Positions 14,277 to 28,000 of a DNA stretch of 64,000 nucleotides are shown piece by piece. Source of the stretch: Lutjanus erythropterus (taxonomy: Eukaryota; Chordata; Actinopteri; Lutjaniformes; Lutjanidae); contig CM034606.1 in NCBI GenBank assembly GCA_020091685.1, positions 34,491,874 through 34,555,873 on the forward strand, given 5' to 3'. Numbering within the stretch: the first letter of the stretch is position 1; each line of letters begins with the position of its first letter. The notes under the pieces were generated by a model. That model was not told the origin of the DNA. It was given only the letters and a program-made list of their open reading frames with translations, and did not search any database. Made by a program: the position numbers and the translations under genes.

Positions 14277-17200
14277 AAGAAAACACAGCTGGAACAACAC
14301 TCCTCCCAAACAGACAACAGATCCAAACACACACACATGCACACATTGTGCTTCCATCCCAACAAGTCACAAAGTGAATGACAAAATATGTTGTTTAGCT
14401 GCTCTCTACACGTACAAGTTTCAAATCACTGTTGGAAAATAAATCTGTTTCATGATGTGACAACTCTGTGGTGAAGGCTTGGTTAGGTTGAAGCACAAAA
14501 ACGAGGTGTTTAGGTCATGGTTTGGGTTACAATAATGACTTGATTATGATTAGGGAAACGTCTTGGTTTGGTTTTAATTTATTACTTTGTTAAAGTTTGG
14601 AGAATGATCGCAGTAATGGTTGAAAGAGGCCAACAAGAGGAAATGAACACAAGTTTCCAGTGCACTGTATGTGTTCAGTCAGATGTTTTGTCCATCACAG
14701 CCTCCTCCCTCTGCATATTCTACTACTGTTTTATACTAGAGCTGCACAGTTAATCAAAATTTTATCAAAATCACAATTTGGCTTTCTACGATTTTCAAAT
14801 CACAGGAGGTGCAATATTTGTTAAATGTACAAAATGTGACCAAAAACTTTTAAATGAATGATTGTGGTGAGGCAGAGATGTCCTGTCCTTATATATTATA
14901 CAGACTTTAAAAAAATCTTCATTTGGTACAGATTCCTGCAAAAAAAAAAAAAAAAAAATCACACCATAGATAGTTTAACATGTTTTAAAATCAAAATAAG
15001 AATAAGGATGTAAAAATTGTCATTACCTCTAATATTGCAAATCATATCACAACTGTAATATCAGTAAATATTATCGCAATTATTATTTTTTCAAAGTTGT
15101 TCAGCCCTATTTTGAACAATTGCTACGTCACATTCAGGGCTCAATGTTAATGTTTTTTGTTACTTGGCTGGTTGGACATGTTCAGAAATCTACCTGCCTG
15201 AAGTCAATTTTTATTTGCCCCTGTACAAAGTGGAATAGCTCCATATTTTAGAGGTTGAGAAGAACATTTTCTGTCATCTTCGCATGAAAAGTTACAGTAA
15301 TAATTAATTGACTCTGAAAAAAGTTTAATAGTTCAAATCTTTTTTTTTTATATATCACTTGCCTGGTCTGGCAAGTGAGTTGCCAGATTTGCTAACCTGA
15401 CATAGCATTTTACTTGCCCCAGGCAAGTGGACAACTGTTGTTGTTGAGGCCTGACATTTGTTTATAGGAATTAATCTTTCCCAAAACTCCTCACACAGTC
15501 AGCTGTGGATCACTTTTCATTGCTTGAACACAAAACATTTTTCAAATTTCATGAGCCGTTTTCTCACTCAAACTCAACCTCTACCAAAACTCTGCATTTA
15601 CACTCCATTTTGCACACACACACACACACACACACAGGCGCGATTGTGAAAACTGTTCAATTTACACTCAAAACCATCATAACTCAAGATTGCTGCAATT
15701 AACTACATTCTGCTACATCCACATCTAAACGGAAATTTAAAAAATACCACTCCATAAACTCGTAACTGGGACACTGAGTTCCTATTTTCATTCCTTGATG
15801 ACCTCAGTGAAAGACTAAAGTCAGCTGAGGACAAGGGGGTATTTTCTAATTGTACAGGATGATTGTGGAGTTTCACCGTTCTGGTTCACAGCCCATCCCA
15901 GGATGGTGTCACTTTTCCTTCCACCTTACTCTCCATTCCTCAACCCCCAAGAGGAATTCTTTTCCTCGTGGAGGTGGAAAGTTTATGACCACCAGCCACA
16001 TGATCACATGTCCCTTTTGGATGCAACGAATGTTGGAAGACAAACATGGCCAGTAAACTAAGAGCAGAAACAGCTGTGATGTATAAAACACAGGTGAACA
16101 AAATTGGGGTTGATAAGTGTCCCGTTAGTCTGACATCTGTCACTTTTCACATCATGAAGACACTTTTGATTGCTGTTGAACCAAACTCCATTCTAAAATC
16201 AGGTGTTTTAAGGTAGGGCCATATTTTTTACAGTAATAACCTTAGTTACACCTTCAGTAAGACTCCTTTCTGATTCACGTTCATCTACAGACACAATCGG
16301 CACACATGTCATTTACTCAGTAACATAATGAACTAACCTGTGATGTGATGAACCATTTACCAAAGGTGCACATACTGACTGGACACTTTTATAGGGCTGG
16401 TTTTCTAATGCTGCACAAGTTCACACTTAAAAAGAACTAGAGACTGAATTAAATTCACAGTCCCAAAAATGAACTAGGTCACATTCATTTCTTCCATTGA
16501 TGGTGTGCAATATGGATGTTTTTGTAATAAAACATGAATATTGAACAGCCAGGATTACTTATATTTTTAGTTATTAACAACAATTTACAACAATTTGAGA
16601 GTATTTCAAACTTGAACACCAACATACTGTTGACATTTTCAACTGACAAGTTGAAATTCTGACTTTCCACTTCAAACTGAACGCACCATAATACATGAGA
16701 GCTGCAAGGAGATGAAGACGGAGAGTCTAAAATTTAGGCTTTGCAGCACCAAAGTAAAGTTATTTTTAGGCAGTGATTTCACAACTCATTATATACACCT
16801 TGGGAAAAATCCAGAGGTCTGGACCTTGGTGACCTCAGTGCTGGGTACAGCCATGCTCATGATACTGCTGGACAACTCAAATAGCTCACTCCCCAGGAAA
16901 CAGGAACAAAATCTGAGTTGCAACCTACATGCTGAAAACAGCAAATTAGCGCGTGGGATACAAATGATATGAACGTAACTGCTGTCACCATTTCTCTTGC
17001 AGTGGCGTAGTCATTTTAATGCCACGGCTCACCGCCTGCTGTGCAAAAGACCTTTCTCCAGTGCTGAGCACTGTGGAGAGACTAGCGGACAACAGGTGAA
17101 GCTCCAACATCCAGCAATATTATTATATTATAGAGAATAATAAGTGCAGTCCAACCCAACAAGCATGTCATGTTCAGATTTAACACTGAGAGCTTGTAAT

Positions 17201-20200
17201 GTTTAGAGTTATTATGCGACCAGCTGACTGAGTGGTTTATATAGCTGCTAGTCATTCTGCTGATCATCACACATTCCTTGCTTACCTCACTCACAGCTGT
17301 ATATTTAGGCTTTATGAGATGGGAAAGTGTGTGTATGTGTACGAGACTGAGGGACAGTGTGTATGTGTGGAGGGATTCAGTCAGTGGTTGGTGCTGAAGC
17401 CTCAGTTCCTTCTCTGTTCTCCCAGTCTGTAATCGGCCAGCAGAAGCAGTCACATCCCTCTCTACCAGTCTGTTTAACAGCTGGATGGTGTGTGATGTAT
17501 ACTGCTCCACAGGGGAAGGAGCACTTTAACTAATAGTGTAGCACTATTCTAGATACAGAGAATGTGATGTCTGCAATAAAGCTACACGATTTGGTAAAAA
17601 AAAAAAGTCACTTAGTGGAAATGACCAATTTTGCATTAAAATACTCATATTCAATGGGAAAAATATCAAAATTATGATATTTATTGAGGTCTGAACCAAA
17701 CAAACATGTTTTCTTCCATCTTCTTTCATCATCTTCAACAAGATATTTCAGCCAGGTCATCTCTGCAGCATTATACTACCTCATTATAATGCTGTTTTCT
17801 CACCTTCCTTTTTCAAAAAATTGCAATTTGACTCTGGTTCTGCAATCTAGATATTGCATTTGACCATAATGCAATTGTGTTAATTGTGCAGCCTTCATCT
17901 GTATGTGATGAGAGTTTCCTGAAATGCTTTCAGAGCAACAGAGGGAAGCAGCAGCGACTACAGTGTTGAGGATTCTTCTTTTACTTGCTTAAGCAAGTTG
18001 CCTTTTCTTCTTGAGACACTGCAAAAGATAGGGGACACAATGCATGGTCCTTGTTCAGAGCTAAATATGAGACTCAAGCAGTCTGAGTCAGACAAATCAA
18101 GTTCCAAAGTTTGTCTTCTATGCATGAAAGTCCCTCTTTGTGTGTCCACAGGCAGTGTTTTCTTGCTGAGAGTAAGTTCTCATACAAGTAGTCACATGTA
18201 GGCTGAGCTCTGTTGTGGTGCAGGCGAGTCGTGTCAAAGTCCTTTGCTGTAACTTCAACCCTACCTGAGCTCCAATCAAACAGCCACCTATGCAATACCA
18301 AACCACTAAAGCTGATGTTCCTTGGCATCATTGGGCAAAAGGTCCGTAATAACCTTTAAGCATGATGTAATTCAAGTAGTCTGAGAGACAAGTAGACTTC
18401 TGCTCCTCCTCTTGGCTCTGTTTTCAGGCTTCAGAAAATCTAGCCTGTGATGAAAGGCTTTAGCCAATCACAGGTTGGCAAGACAGTAGATTCTTGAGTC
18501 TCAGCCCAAAACATATTCCCAAAACTTTTGACAACCAGGAAATGAGATTCTGCAATCAACTATGATTCCAGGACCAACCGGCCACCACATACCCCTGCCT
18601 CTTTTTGGGTGAAAACAACTACTCTATTTCGACTGGTGGTAAATACAAATTCTGATATCTTAGCCTGATTAAACACTTAAAATAAGAAAACCGTGTTTAG
18701 CTTCCAGGAGCCCAGATACTCTGGTCTGTTAGGTTAGCAGTTGTGTTGTGTCTTTGCAGATCAACGATTAGCAAGAAACGGGGGTCCTTTCAGTCTGCCT
18801 CGATCAAAGTGGACAAAGCTGACATAGAACTACCTTTACTGAATCTTCAGGTCAGGAATTTCATGTACATCTGTCACTTTTTGTAGTGATTGGCTGCTTT
18901 TACAATGCGCGTTTTCACCCAAAAAAGGGCATAGCTGTGGGACGTGAAGTGTACCTGCTTCATCCATAGCCAAGATGTTCGTCACCATCTCCTCGTGTCC
19001 TGCCACGTACGCTACATAAGCTCCCTACGTCCAATAAAGAAAATAAACTTACAATGTGTCAAGAAATGAAACAGAAAGATGACCATACAACTCCTGATTC
19101 CAAGTTTCTTCCTTTTACCAGACTAAGATGAGTTTAATTGTCATGTTAAGTCATTATAAAACACACTTCATTTAAACTCAACAGTATAACAGTGTAGAAC
19201 TCACCAAAACTGTCTTTGTCTTTCTACTGTCCCAACAGTCACCACTGTTGGTCTGGTCAAAATAAATCCTTAATTCACTGTGTTGACAATGACAGCATAG
19301 CTGATATTATTTGTCCAATCACCCAACCCTAACCCTAATCCCAACTACAGAGGACAGCACTACACGAAACAAAACAAAGGGGAACAGACTAAAACACAAC
19401 AACAGGAAAAAGGTCTGGCAATAAACCTTCATGCATCTACCTGGATGAGCTAACTGAGGGCTACGTGTTTACGAGGAACAGGAAGGAGAACTGACCAATA
19501 ATTCTTTCGATGTTGAGTAAAGGTAAAGGTCAACTTTATTGTCATATAATTATCCAGTGACATTTAGTCTCTACATTTAACCCTTCCTAGTATCAGGAGC
19601 ACTGGGCAGCCACTGTGCAGCCCAGGGACCAGCTCCAGTTCTAACCCAGCACCTTGTTCAGGGGATGGGGGCAAACTCCACACAGATGAATGCCTCTGAC
19701 TGAACTGAGATTCAAACTGCAGGCCTTCATGCTGTAAGGAGAAAATGCTAACCACTGAGCCACCATGCCGCTCAGTGATGCTGGATATGATGATGATGTT
19801 TGCTAGGATGTGAACACCGACATATATAAAGATGGACAACATGACAGCTCCAGAACATCTTGGTTGCCCCCTGCTGGCTGGCTGCAGTAAAGCCCATTAA
19901 CCCCACCCCCTCCATGTTAGTAGATGGAAAATGGGCCAAACTAAAACATCAAAACACATACCAAATAATTTCTCCTGACGATGGTTTCTGTCATTTTAGG
20001 TATTTCTTATCACGCAGAAGTTTGCTCAAGTGCTCATTTTTCTGATCAGTTTGGTTTTAATTAGTTATTTGATGATATAAAAAGCAGGCTTCATGACTTC
20101 TATACCACGACTGCAACTCTGATCACTACTGAGCAGAATCTGGCACCAACATCACCAGCACAAGACGGCTGAGCTTGTATCCGGGATATATCGGCTTCAT

Positions 20201-22014
20201 TTTGTACAGTGGGAGGAAGTGGAGACATGTCACCCATCTTTATTGACATACACTATTTATGTATGTGAGAATTGTAATAATGCAAACTGGAAAATGTCCA
20301 TTTAGTGGTGCTTCGCTTTCCATGTTCTGCTCTTCTGCCTTTCCTAATCTCTGCCAGAGGTTCAGGGTGTCTGATGATACTGTGTTGTTCGTGTGTTGTT
20401 GAGCTTTATGAGGCTCAAGCTGCAGAAAGCTACGCAGAGCGCCCTTAAAAACAACTCTTAAAAACTTTTAATGACTCTTAAATCTGAATCTTACAGAGAA
20501 GACCGGGCTGAAAGAGATGAAACTTTTGATACGCTGTGAACTGGCTGGAAAATGTGGATTTCACATTCCTCTTGTCTTTTTATGATGCAGATATTCAGGA
20601 CGAAGCCCAGGCATGTTGAAATCTACTCTGAAATAAGAACCATGTCAGAAACCCTATCAGTCAGTTCTGTCTGTTTTATTCCACACCTCACGTAGAGAGG
20701 AGATACACAAAGGTCTGCTGTGGAACTCATCAAAACTGAGAACAGTGAAGCTCCATGTGATGAAGGTGCTGTCCAACGCAGCTTTTTTGGGATGGAAAAT
20801 TCTGTGTGTGTGTGTGTGTGTGTGTGTGCGTGCGTGCGTGTGTGTGTGAGTGTGTGTGTGTGCGTGCATCCGTGTGCGTTCCTGCATGCGTGCAGTTGAG
20901 TCCATGCTGACCAGATTTCCTGTTTTTGTGGAAAGAAAATGGCCAAACAGACATTTATAATTTTCACTCATTCTCCCTCTCTCTACACTCTCAGAAATAA
21001 AGTTCCTAACTAGAAACATAAAGGGTTCTCCAGGTTGTCCCCATAGGAGAACCTATGGTGCCTTCTGCCTTCCTGGCAGAACCCTTTGTAAAGGTTCCAC
21101 TTGGAAATCCTATCAGAGCTCCTAGAACGCAACATAAAGGGTTATACCCAGAACCATCTGTGAAAGGTTCCATCAATAACTGCCTATGAGAGGTTCCACA
21201 GAGAACCCTTCTATGGTTGTAGTGGTTCCACCCAGAACCCTCTCTGTGGGTTCTATCCAGAGCCTGTCAACATTCTGAGGGTGCTAACAAGAACCATTTT
21301 ATATTCCATAGGTTTTATCAAGAACACACACAGAGGTTTCTACAGAGAACCTTTTCATATTCCAAGGATTTTATCCAGGACCCACCCAGGGGGTTCAGCC
21401 GAGAACCTTTTAGATTACAAGAATTTTAGAACCTATCCAAGGGGTTCTACAGGGAACTTTTTTATATTCCAAGGGTGGTCTTATCTAGAACACACTTAGG
21501 GCATTCTACAAGAACCTTCTTAAATTCAAAGAATTTTATCTAGAACACTCTAAGGGAGTTTTACAGAAAACCTTTTTACATTCCAGTGGTTTATCTAGAA
21601 CACATTCAGGGGGTTCTGAAGAGAACCATTTTATATTCCAAGGGTTTTATCTAGAACATGCTCAGGGGGTTCTACACAGCACCTTTATACATTCCAGTGG
21701 TTTTATCTAGAACCCACTCAAGAGTTCTACCAACAACCCTTTCTATTCTCCAAGGGTTTTATCTAGATACAGGGGGGTTCTACTGAGAACCTTTTTAAAT
21801 TATGGAACCCTTGACAAAAGAGTTCTTCAACAAGCTTTCATGAACTTCCCAAAAAGGTTCTTAAGATGAACAGGGTCCTAATGGAACTCTTAGTCTCATA
21901 AAGAACCCGTTACAAACCCTTTCTTCAAAAAAAGAGTTCTCCAGAAGGGGAATGGTTCTGGGTAGAACCTCAGTCCTTCGGGTAGAGCCCTTTGGCGTCC
22001 TTATTTCTGAGAGT

Positions 22015-22068
<54 letters not shown>

Positions 22069-25000
22069 GTAATTACACAGTCTGTTGCCGCTGTGCTGCA
22101 GGTAATTTATGAGCAGCTGATGTTAAAATCATTGGTCCCCTGTGTGTGCATGTTAACAGTGAGCTAGCTGCAGGGTTCCCACCATGGTCCCGGCCTCCAT
22201 GACAGTAAAAACAAACACGGCGCACATGTACACGATGATTACAGGAGCCGGTGATCAGACAGAGATCTGACAACAGCTGCCGGAGCCACTGAAAATTCCA
22301 AATGGGGAAGAGGAAAATGTCTAAACTTGCAGCCAAGTGTCACTTAAGGACAAAAAAATATGGAAACCTGCCTGTTAGCTCTTAACATTTCCACCATCCA
22401 AGCTGAAATCTGCCCTGATGAAGGCACAAAAACAAAAACTCTAATTGGCCCGAGCAAATACCACAAACTTTAGTATTACTTGCAGGGATTTTGGAATGTA
22501 TTACATTGTACAGCTGTTATGTATTTAAATGGCATAAGCGCTACAGTACAAACTTTGTGGATGTCTCTTTGTGGATTTCTCCACCTACTACCTAAAAACT
22601 TTGCATCTAGGCTGGGATCAGTAGCTTCCATCCTGCCTCACACAGTTTGTGTGAGTTGTGTGCCTGATTCGTGTTCTTGTCAGCTCGCTTTGGGTCGTCT
22701 TGTCACTTTTTGAACAAGCTTCAAGCACAGATGAATTTTTTTATATATATATCATTATATAAACATCAATTTACGCAGATAAAAAGTTTTACTCCTTGTC
22801 CTGCTGGCACTGCTGCAACAGTGATTAACATTAATTAAGAGTCATGTCAAATGACTTCTACCAGACTGAATTCTTAAATAGACTATCATAACATTATACT
22901 GGAACATAGGACTAAACAATTAATCGCAATTGCAATAAAATAGCAATATGGCCAAGTGAACGCAGAACCAAATGGCAATTTTTGGAGAAAGTAAAAATGT
23001 ATGAGAAAACAGCATTATAAGGAGGTACTATAGAGCTGCAGAGACGTCCTGACCTAAACATCTTGTTTTCTAGATGAAAGAAAAGATGCTTGTATGGTTC
23101 AGACCTCAAAAATATCACTACATCATGATTTTAATAGGGTTTTTTGAGTGAACATGAAAATTTTAATGCAAAACTCATCATTTCCACTAATCGTCTCACG
23201 TATCACAATTTCCGTCAAAACAATCGCAATATGACTTTTTTTCCCCTCAGGCCTGTAGTACTAAATACAGTAATACAGTAGCCTACTTTTCTCCCACATT
23301 CATTGATGCATTAATTTCAAAGTGGTAGATAAACTGAGTTAACTTGGGTGTATCCTCACGACACACAGTGTACTCACAACACAAATCTGCAGCTGAAGGC
23401 AGCTGATGTGGGATTTTTACAGTTAATTAGTAAATGAGGAGGAGCAAAATAAATTACAGAGACAAAGATAGTTTGGAGAAACCATTTATATGATCCAACA
23501 CTACTTCAATCATATTTCTACTGTAGGGTGGATACAGAGTGTAACGCATTATACTTGAAAATTATACCGACCACAGGGGAAAACAATCAGCATCACAATG
23601 TGCAACCAAGGGCTGAGATGCTAACAAAATGCTGACATAGACTGTAGGGGAGAATCACAGGATTCATAGTTTGACTCAGCAGATGCACACAGCTGGTATA
23701 AGTCTGCAACTGTTCACTTGTTTCAAGGGGCTTGCGGCGTCTGCTATCTATGTTTCCAAAGTCCTCCTCTGGGCTGCAACCCACACACTGAAAACGGCAA
23801 ATTAGCGCCTGGGACACTAATGGTACAAATGTAAACAAGCTAACAGCCGTTAGCTTATCTCTTCCAGTGATGTATTCATTTTAATACCTGATGGGAAAAT
23901 GTTCCACTAAAACACGCTCCCCCTCAGCACTATTTTGCAGGAGCATCATCACTGCATCCTGCATCTCACAAGACATTTGTGATTGATTTAAAGAAAAGCA
24001 AACACGGCAGGGTGTGTTTTTCCCCTAAAGCAGAATGAGTATGTGTGGAGCCAGACTTTTCTCCAGTGCTGAGCGCTGTGGAGAGACATCTAGCTATGTG
24101 AGACTACTTTAATTATAATGGAACACATGTAACACACTTTCTCTTGATGTAAATGTCATAATGATGTCATCACATCAGCATGTGGCCAATGTAGTTCTAA
24201 ACATCCCCAAGAAATATCAACAGGTTTTGTCTTCTCTGCAGGAAATGGTGCATGGAAAACCAGTTTAACACAAATTAATTAAAAATGAACCTCCAGGGGT
24301 ATTTTTCAAATACAGCCACCTGCATGTATCTGTCCTTCATCAGTTAGTGTAGTTCTCACATGTCATGCTTGTTAGCTTTGGTCTGTAAGAAACGCCAAAG
24401 CATGGGTGTGTCCAGCAGCTCATTTGTAACACAAGGTCAGTGCACAATTACACAGTGTCTCCACAAAAAGCATGCACTGTTCTAGCTGACAGGCCACTCT
24501 GTGTTCAGTCAGATGTCATTCAATTACATCCTAAATCAGATAAGGGTTGTGTAGTATTTTTAACAGCTTCCATCAATTAAATTCACTATGTAGGTGGAAT
24601 CAATGTACTGCCAACAAGGAAGGAGACAAATGTGTCAGATGATTGTGTCAACATCCAGTAAGTTTTAATAATATCATTTTTTATGCATCATGGCAGAACC
24701 TTTTATCAAAGGTCCACTTGGAAACCTTAAGCTCAACCAAGCACCCAATGTAAGGGGTTATAACTAGAACCATCTATGAAAGGTTTCACCTGGAACCCCC
24801 TATGAGATGTTCTAAAGGAAAATCCTTCTATTGTGTAATGGTTCCACCCAGAACCCTTTCTGAGGGTTCACTTCAGAAGCTTTCCACCTACTAAGGGTGA
24901 TAACAAAAATCCTTTCAAAGGTCTCATATTGAACCTGCCTATGGTGTTCAACCATGAACCCTTCTAGGGGTTTTAAATAAAACTCTCCGAGGGTTTCTAC

Positions 25001-28000
25001 CAAGAACCCTTTGATATCCCAAGGGTTTTATCAAGAGCCCATCCCAGGGGGTTCTACCGAGAACTCTTTGATATTTCAACAGTTTTATCTGGAACCAACC
25101 CAAGGGATTCTATTGAGAACCCTTTTCTTTTATATTCCACTGGTTTTTCCTCGAACCCAACAAGAGGGTTCTACTGAGAACCTTTTTATATAACAGGCAT
25201 TTTATCTAGAACCCAACAAGGGGCTTCTACTGAGAACCCTTTTACAGGTGCAAAGAACCCTAGAGGAAAGAGTTCTTCAAGGATTTCAACCATTTTTGAA
25301 GAATGCTTTATAACTTCAGCCCTTCAGGAAGAACCCTTTTGGAACCCTTATTCCTAAGAGTGCAGTTTTTTTTCCTACTGTAAAGTTGGACATTTTACTG
25401 TGGGGTTCTATGGGGATTGATACACTTTTGAAATCAGACCTCAAGTAGTGAATCCCGCTACACAGCAGCTTTTAGGCATTTTTCTGATGTTCTTTGGTGG
25501 ATGGAAATGACAAGGAGGCACCTGCACGCAATACAAAGTCAACAGAGATTAATTGTTTTCCCCTCTGGTGTGGGCGGGACTTAATTGCCCGCTGTCTGTA
25601 CCTCATGCTGTAAATGGGAGCATCATATCATGGTTGATGTGATGGCAGTGTTTGCATCAGAATACACTGAAACAATAAAAATACAAAGTGGAACAGAGTG
25701 TGGACTGTGAAGTGCAGGAAAAAATGACACTACTACTTTTTTTTCCACCACAGATGATCTTTTATTTGAGAGGCACCGTGCTGCGTTGGTGTTTAGGTCT
25801 GTTCAGGTCCGCTAACTTTTGGATCAGGCCTGATTTGTCTCTCTGTGTTCTGACCCTTTCTGACTGCACTTCAGTTCCATTCAGATTGTTTGTGCATGTC
25901 AGGTTTTTCCATGGGACATTCTGGACTCTTTTGAATCAGGTCCAAACTTTGAAACCTTCACTGTGGATCACAAATCACTGACACTCCCTGATCTGACAGT
26001 CTGAGATACAAACAGTGTGTGTCATGACAAACCTGCAGGTTTGTACCTCTGCTTTGGAGGAGGTGGTGACACTGCATGGAGGGATGGTGGCTCGGCTTGG
26101 GATAAAGGCTATAAGGCTACCCAGAGGAAAAATTTGTTTGTCTTATGAGACATAAATGAGATTCTTATACTGAAGCCTCATCTGTTTCTTATAAACCTCC
26201 CCTTAGGAGAAAAAAAGGAGCAAAACAAAAGCAGGAGATTTTTTGCCGAAACAAATTTAAGATCAGTGCACTGAGACAAAAAACAGAACATTTTAAGATC
26301 CTGAATTGGGCTCAAATTAGTCTTGGGCTGAGACAAAACAAAAGTTGCAGGTTGCAGACCCCTCTGGCTAAAGCTAATCCAGGGTTCAACATTAACCAAA
26401 AAAGTTACTCTGTGGCTGTCGTATACTACATTTGTTCCACAAACATCCTGATTCCTTTGCACCTTTAGGTTCAACATTCTCTGAACACAGCAGTGAGTAT
26501 TTCTCACCAACTAGCCTCAGATATGTCGGGGCTACTGAGGTCTGGGTTTACTGAGCCTCTAAAACCGCTAACGTGATCCTTACAGAAACACAAAAGGTGT
26601 CTAGAATCTGATATATCAAAGGGTGTAATGTACTGTGGTGTGTGTCGCCTGTTTCCTCAACTCGCCAAGAAGTCTAGCTTATTTTTCATCTGAAACAATG
26701 CCTTCAGGAAACACCACATCACAGTTCATGGGAAAGTGAACAATACAAGCGTCACATTTAAGGAAAACTGTGTTAAGTTGTTTTCAAGGGACAGGTTATC
26801 CCCCCAAATTTTGGAGATATCAGCCGTAGATAAGTCTTCCTTTTCTCCAATATGATAAGACTAGATGACCCTCAAAAAAAAAAAAAAAAAGAAAAAATTG
26901 AAAAAAAATCAACATCCGATTTTTTTTCCAGAAATTACTCAAAATGATCCACAGACCTTGCTGTGAACTACTTTCTTCCTGCAGCAGAATCAACCAGAAC
27001 TACTTTCTTTCTGCTAGAAAGATCCTACATGAAACTGCTCACAACAAGGTCTGTGGATTATCTTGAGTAACTAGATCATAATTTCTGGAAACAGACACTA
27101 GTTTTGAACTTTTCAAATGTATTTTTTGATGCTTTGAGCACCGCAATCTGAGTGTTATTTAGTCCCATTATATTGGAGAGAAGGCAGACTTCTCTATGGT
27201 CGATATCTCCAAAACTTTGAAACTCACACCAAAACTATCTAGATGGATAAATAGCTCTACAGGTGAGGGGAAAATGTGTATTTTCAATTTTGGAGTGAAT
27301 GGCCCCTTTAAATTGCATTTTCTGTTTAACATAAGTTTACATGGGATGCCAAAAATGTACATTGGCCACCAACGTTAGGGGCTTGATCACCACCCTAAGT
27401 CCAGTTAAGACATTCCTTTTTCATCAGTACATAGTGAAATGTGTTGGGGGAGCGTTCCCCTTGGAAGCCCAGTATTCATGATGTCATAAATCTACTGAGC
27501 CCTCCGACAGGCAACACCATTCTCCAGCCCTGACCTGACTCACCTTTCAGTTGCCTTTAAATTCTACACTCAGCCAAGCAGAGAGCAGATATTCAGCGGT
27601 TGCGTGACCTGCACTTACACTGCATCTGCTCAGGTTAAACTGGCTCGATAGGCAACTTCATCTGAATGTCACGACCTGCTCAGTGGTCCAGATACCAGCA
27701 TTGTATATCAGGTTCCACTCCACTCACCAACATCCACTAGTTAGCAGCCCCGCAGGTATGAGAAACATTCCATGAAAAATGTCCTTTGACCTGTCCGACC
27801 ACAGAGAGGAAAATGGTTTCACAGTTAAAGTGTGTGAGGTTGTCAGAGTGCAGGAAAGTCCATGATACTGAGAAGACTCAACAGAACCAAACACACAAAC
27901 ACACTCCACACAGGTTATTCACTTCTGTCTGAAGATACTCCACTCCCACTTTTCACAGTGCTGAGTCTTTCTCAGGGGAGATATCTTAAAGGGATAGTTC

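Noticed and set aside
14150-14370. Cys/Val-rich open frames
   Set aside because: Direct translation of the CA microsatellite.
19322-19343. Interstitial telomere repeat (CCCTAA-like)
   Set aside because: Only about two and a half units; within chance for this AT/CA-rich DNA.
20623-21019. His/Thr-rich open frames on the minus strand
   Set aside because: Translation of the GT/GTGC microsatellite in different frames.
22160-22280. Hydrophobic minus-strand segment (IIVYMCAVFVFTVMEAG) as a membrane exon
   Set aside because: A stop codon lies just upstream with no AG acceptor between it and the segment, so no exon can be built.
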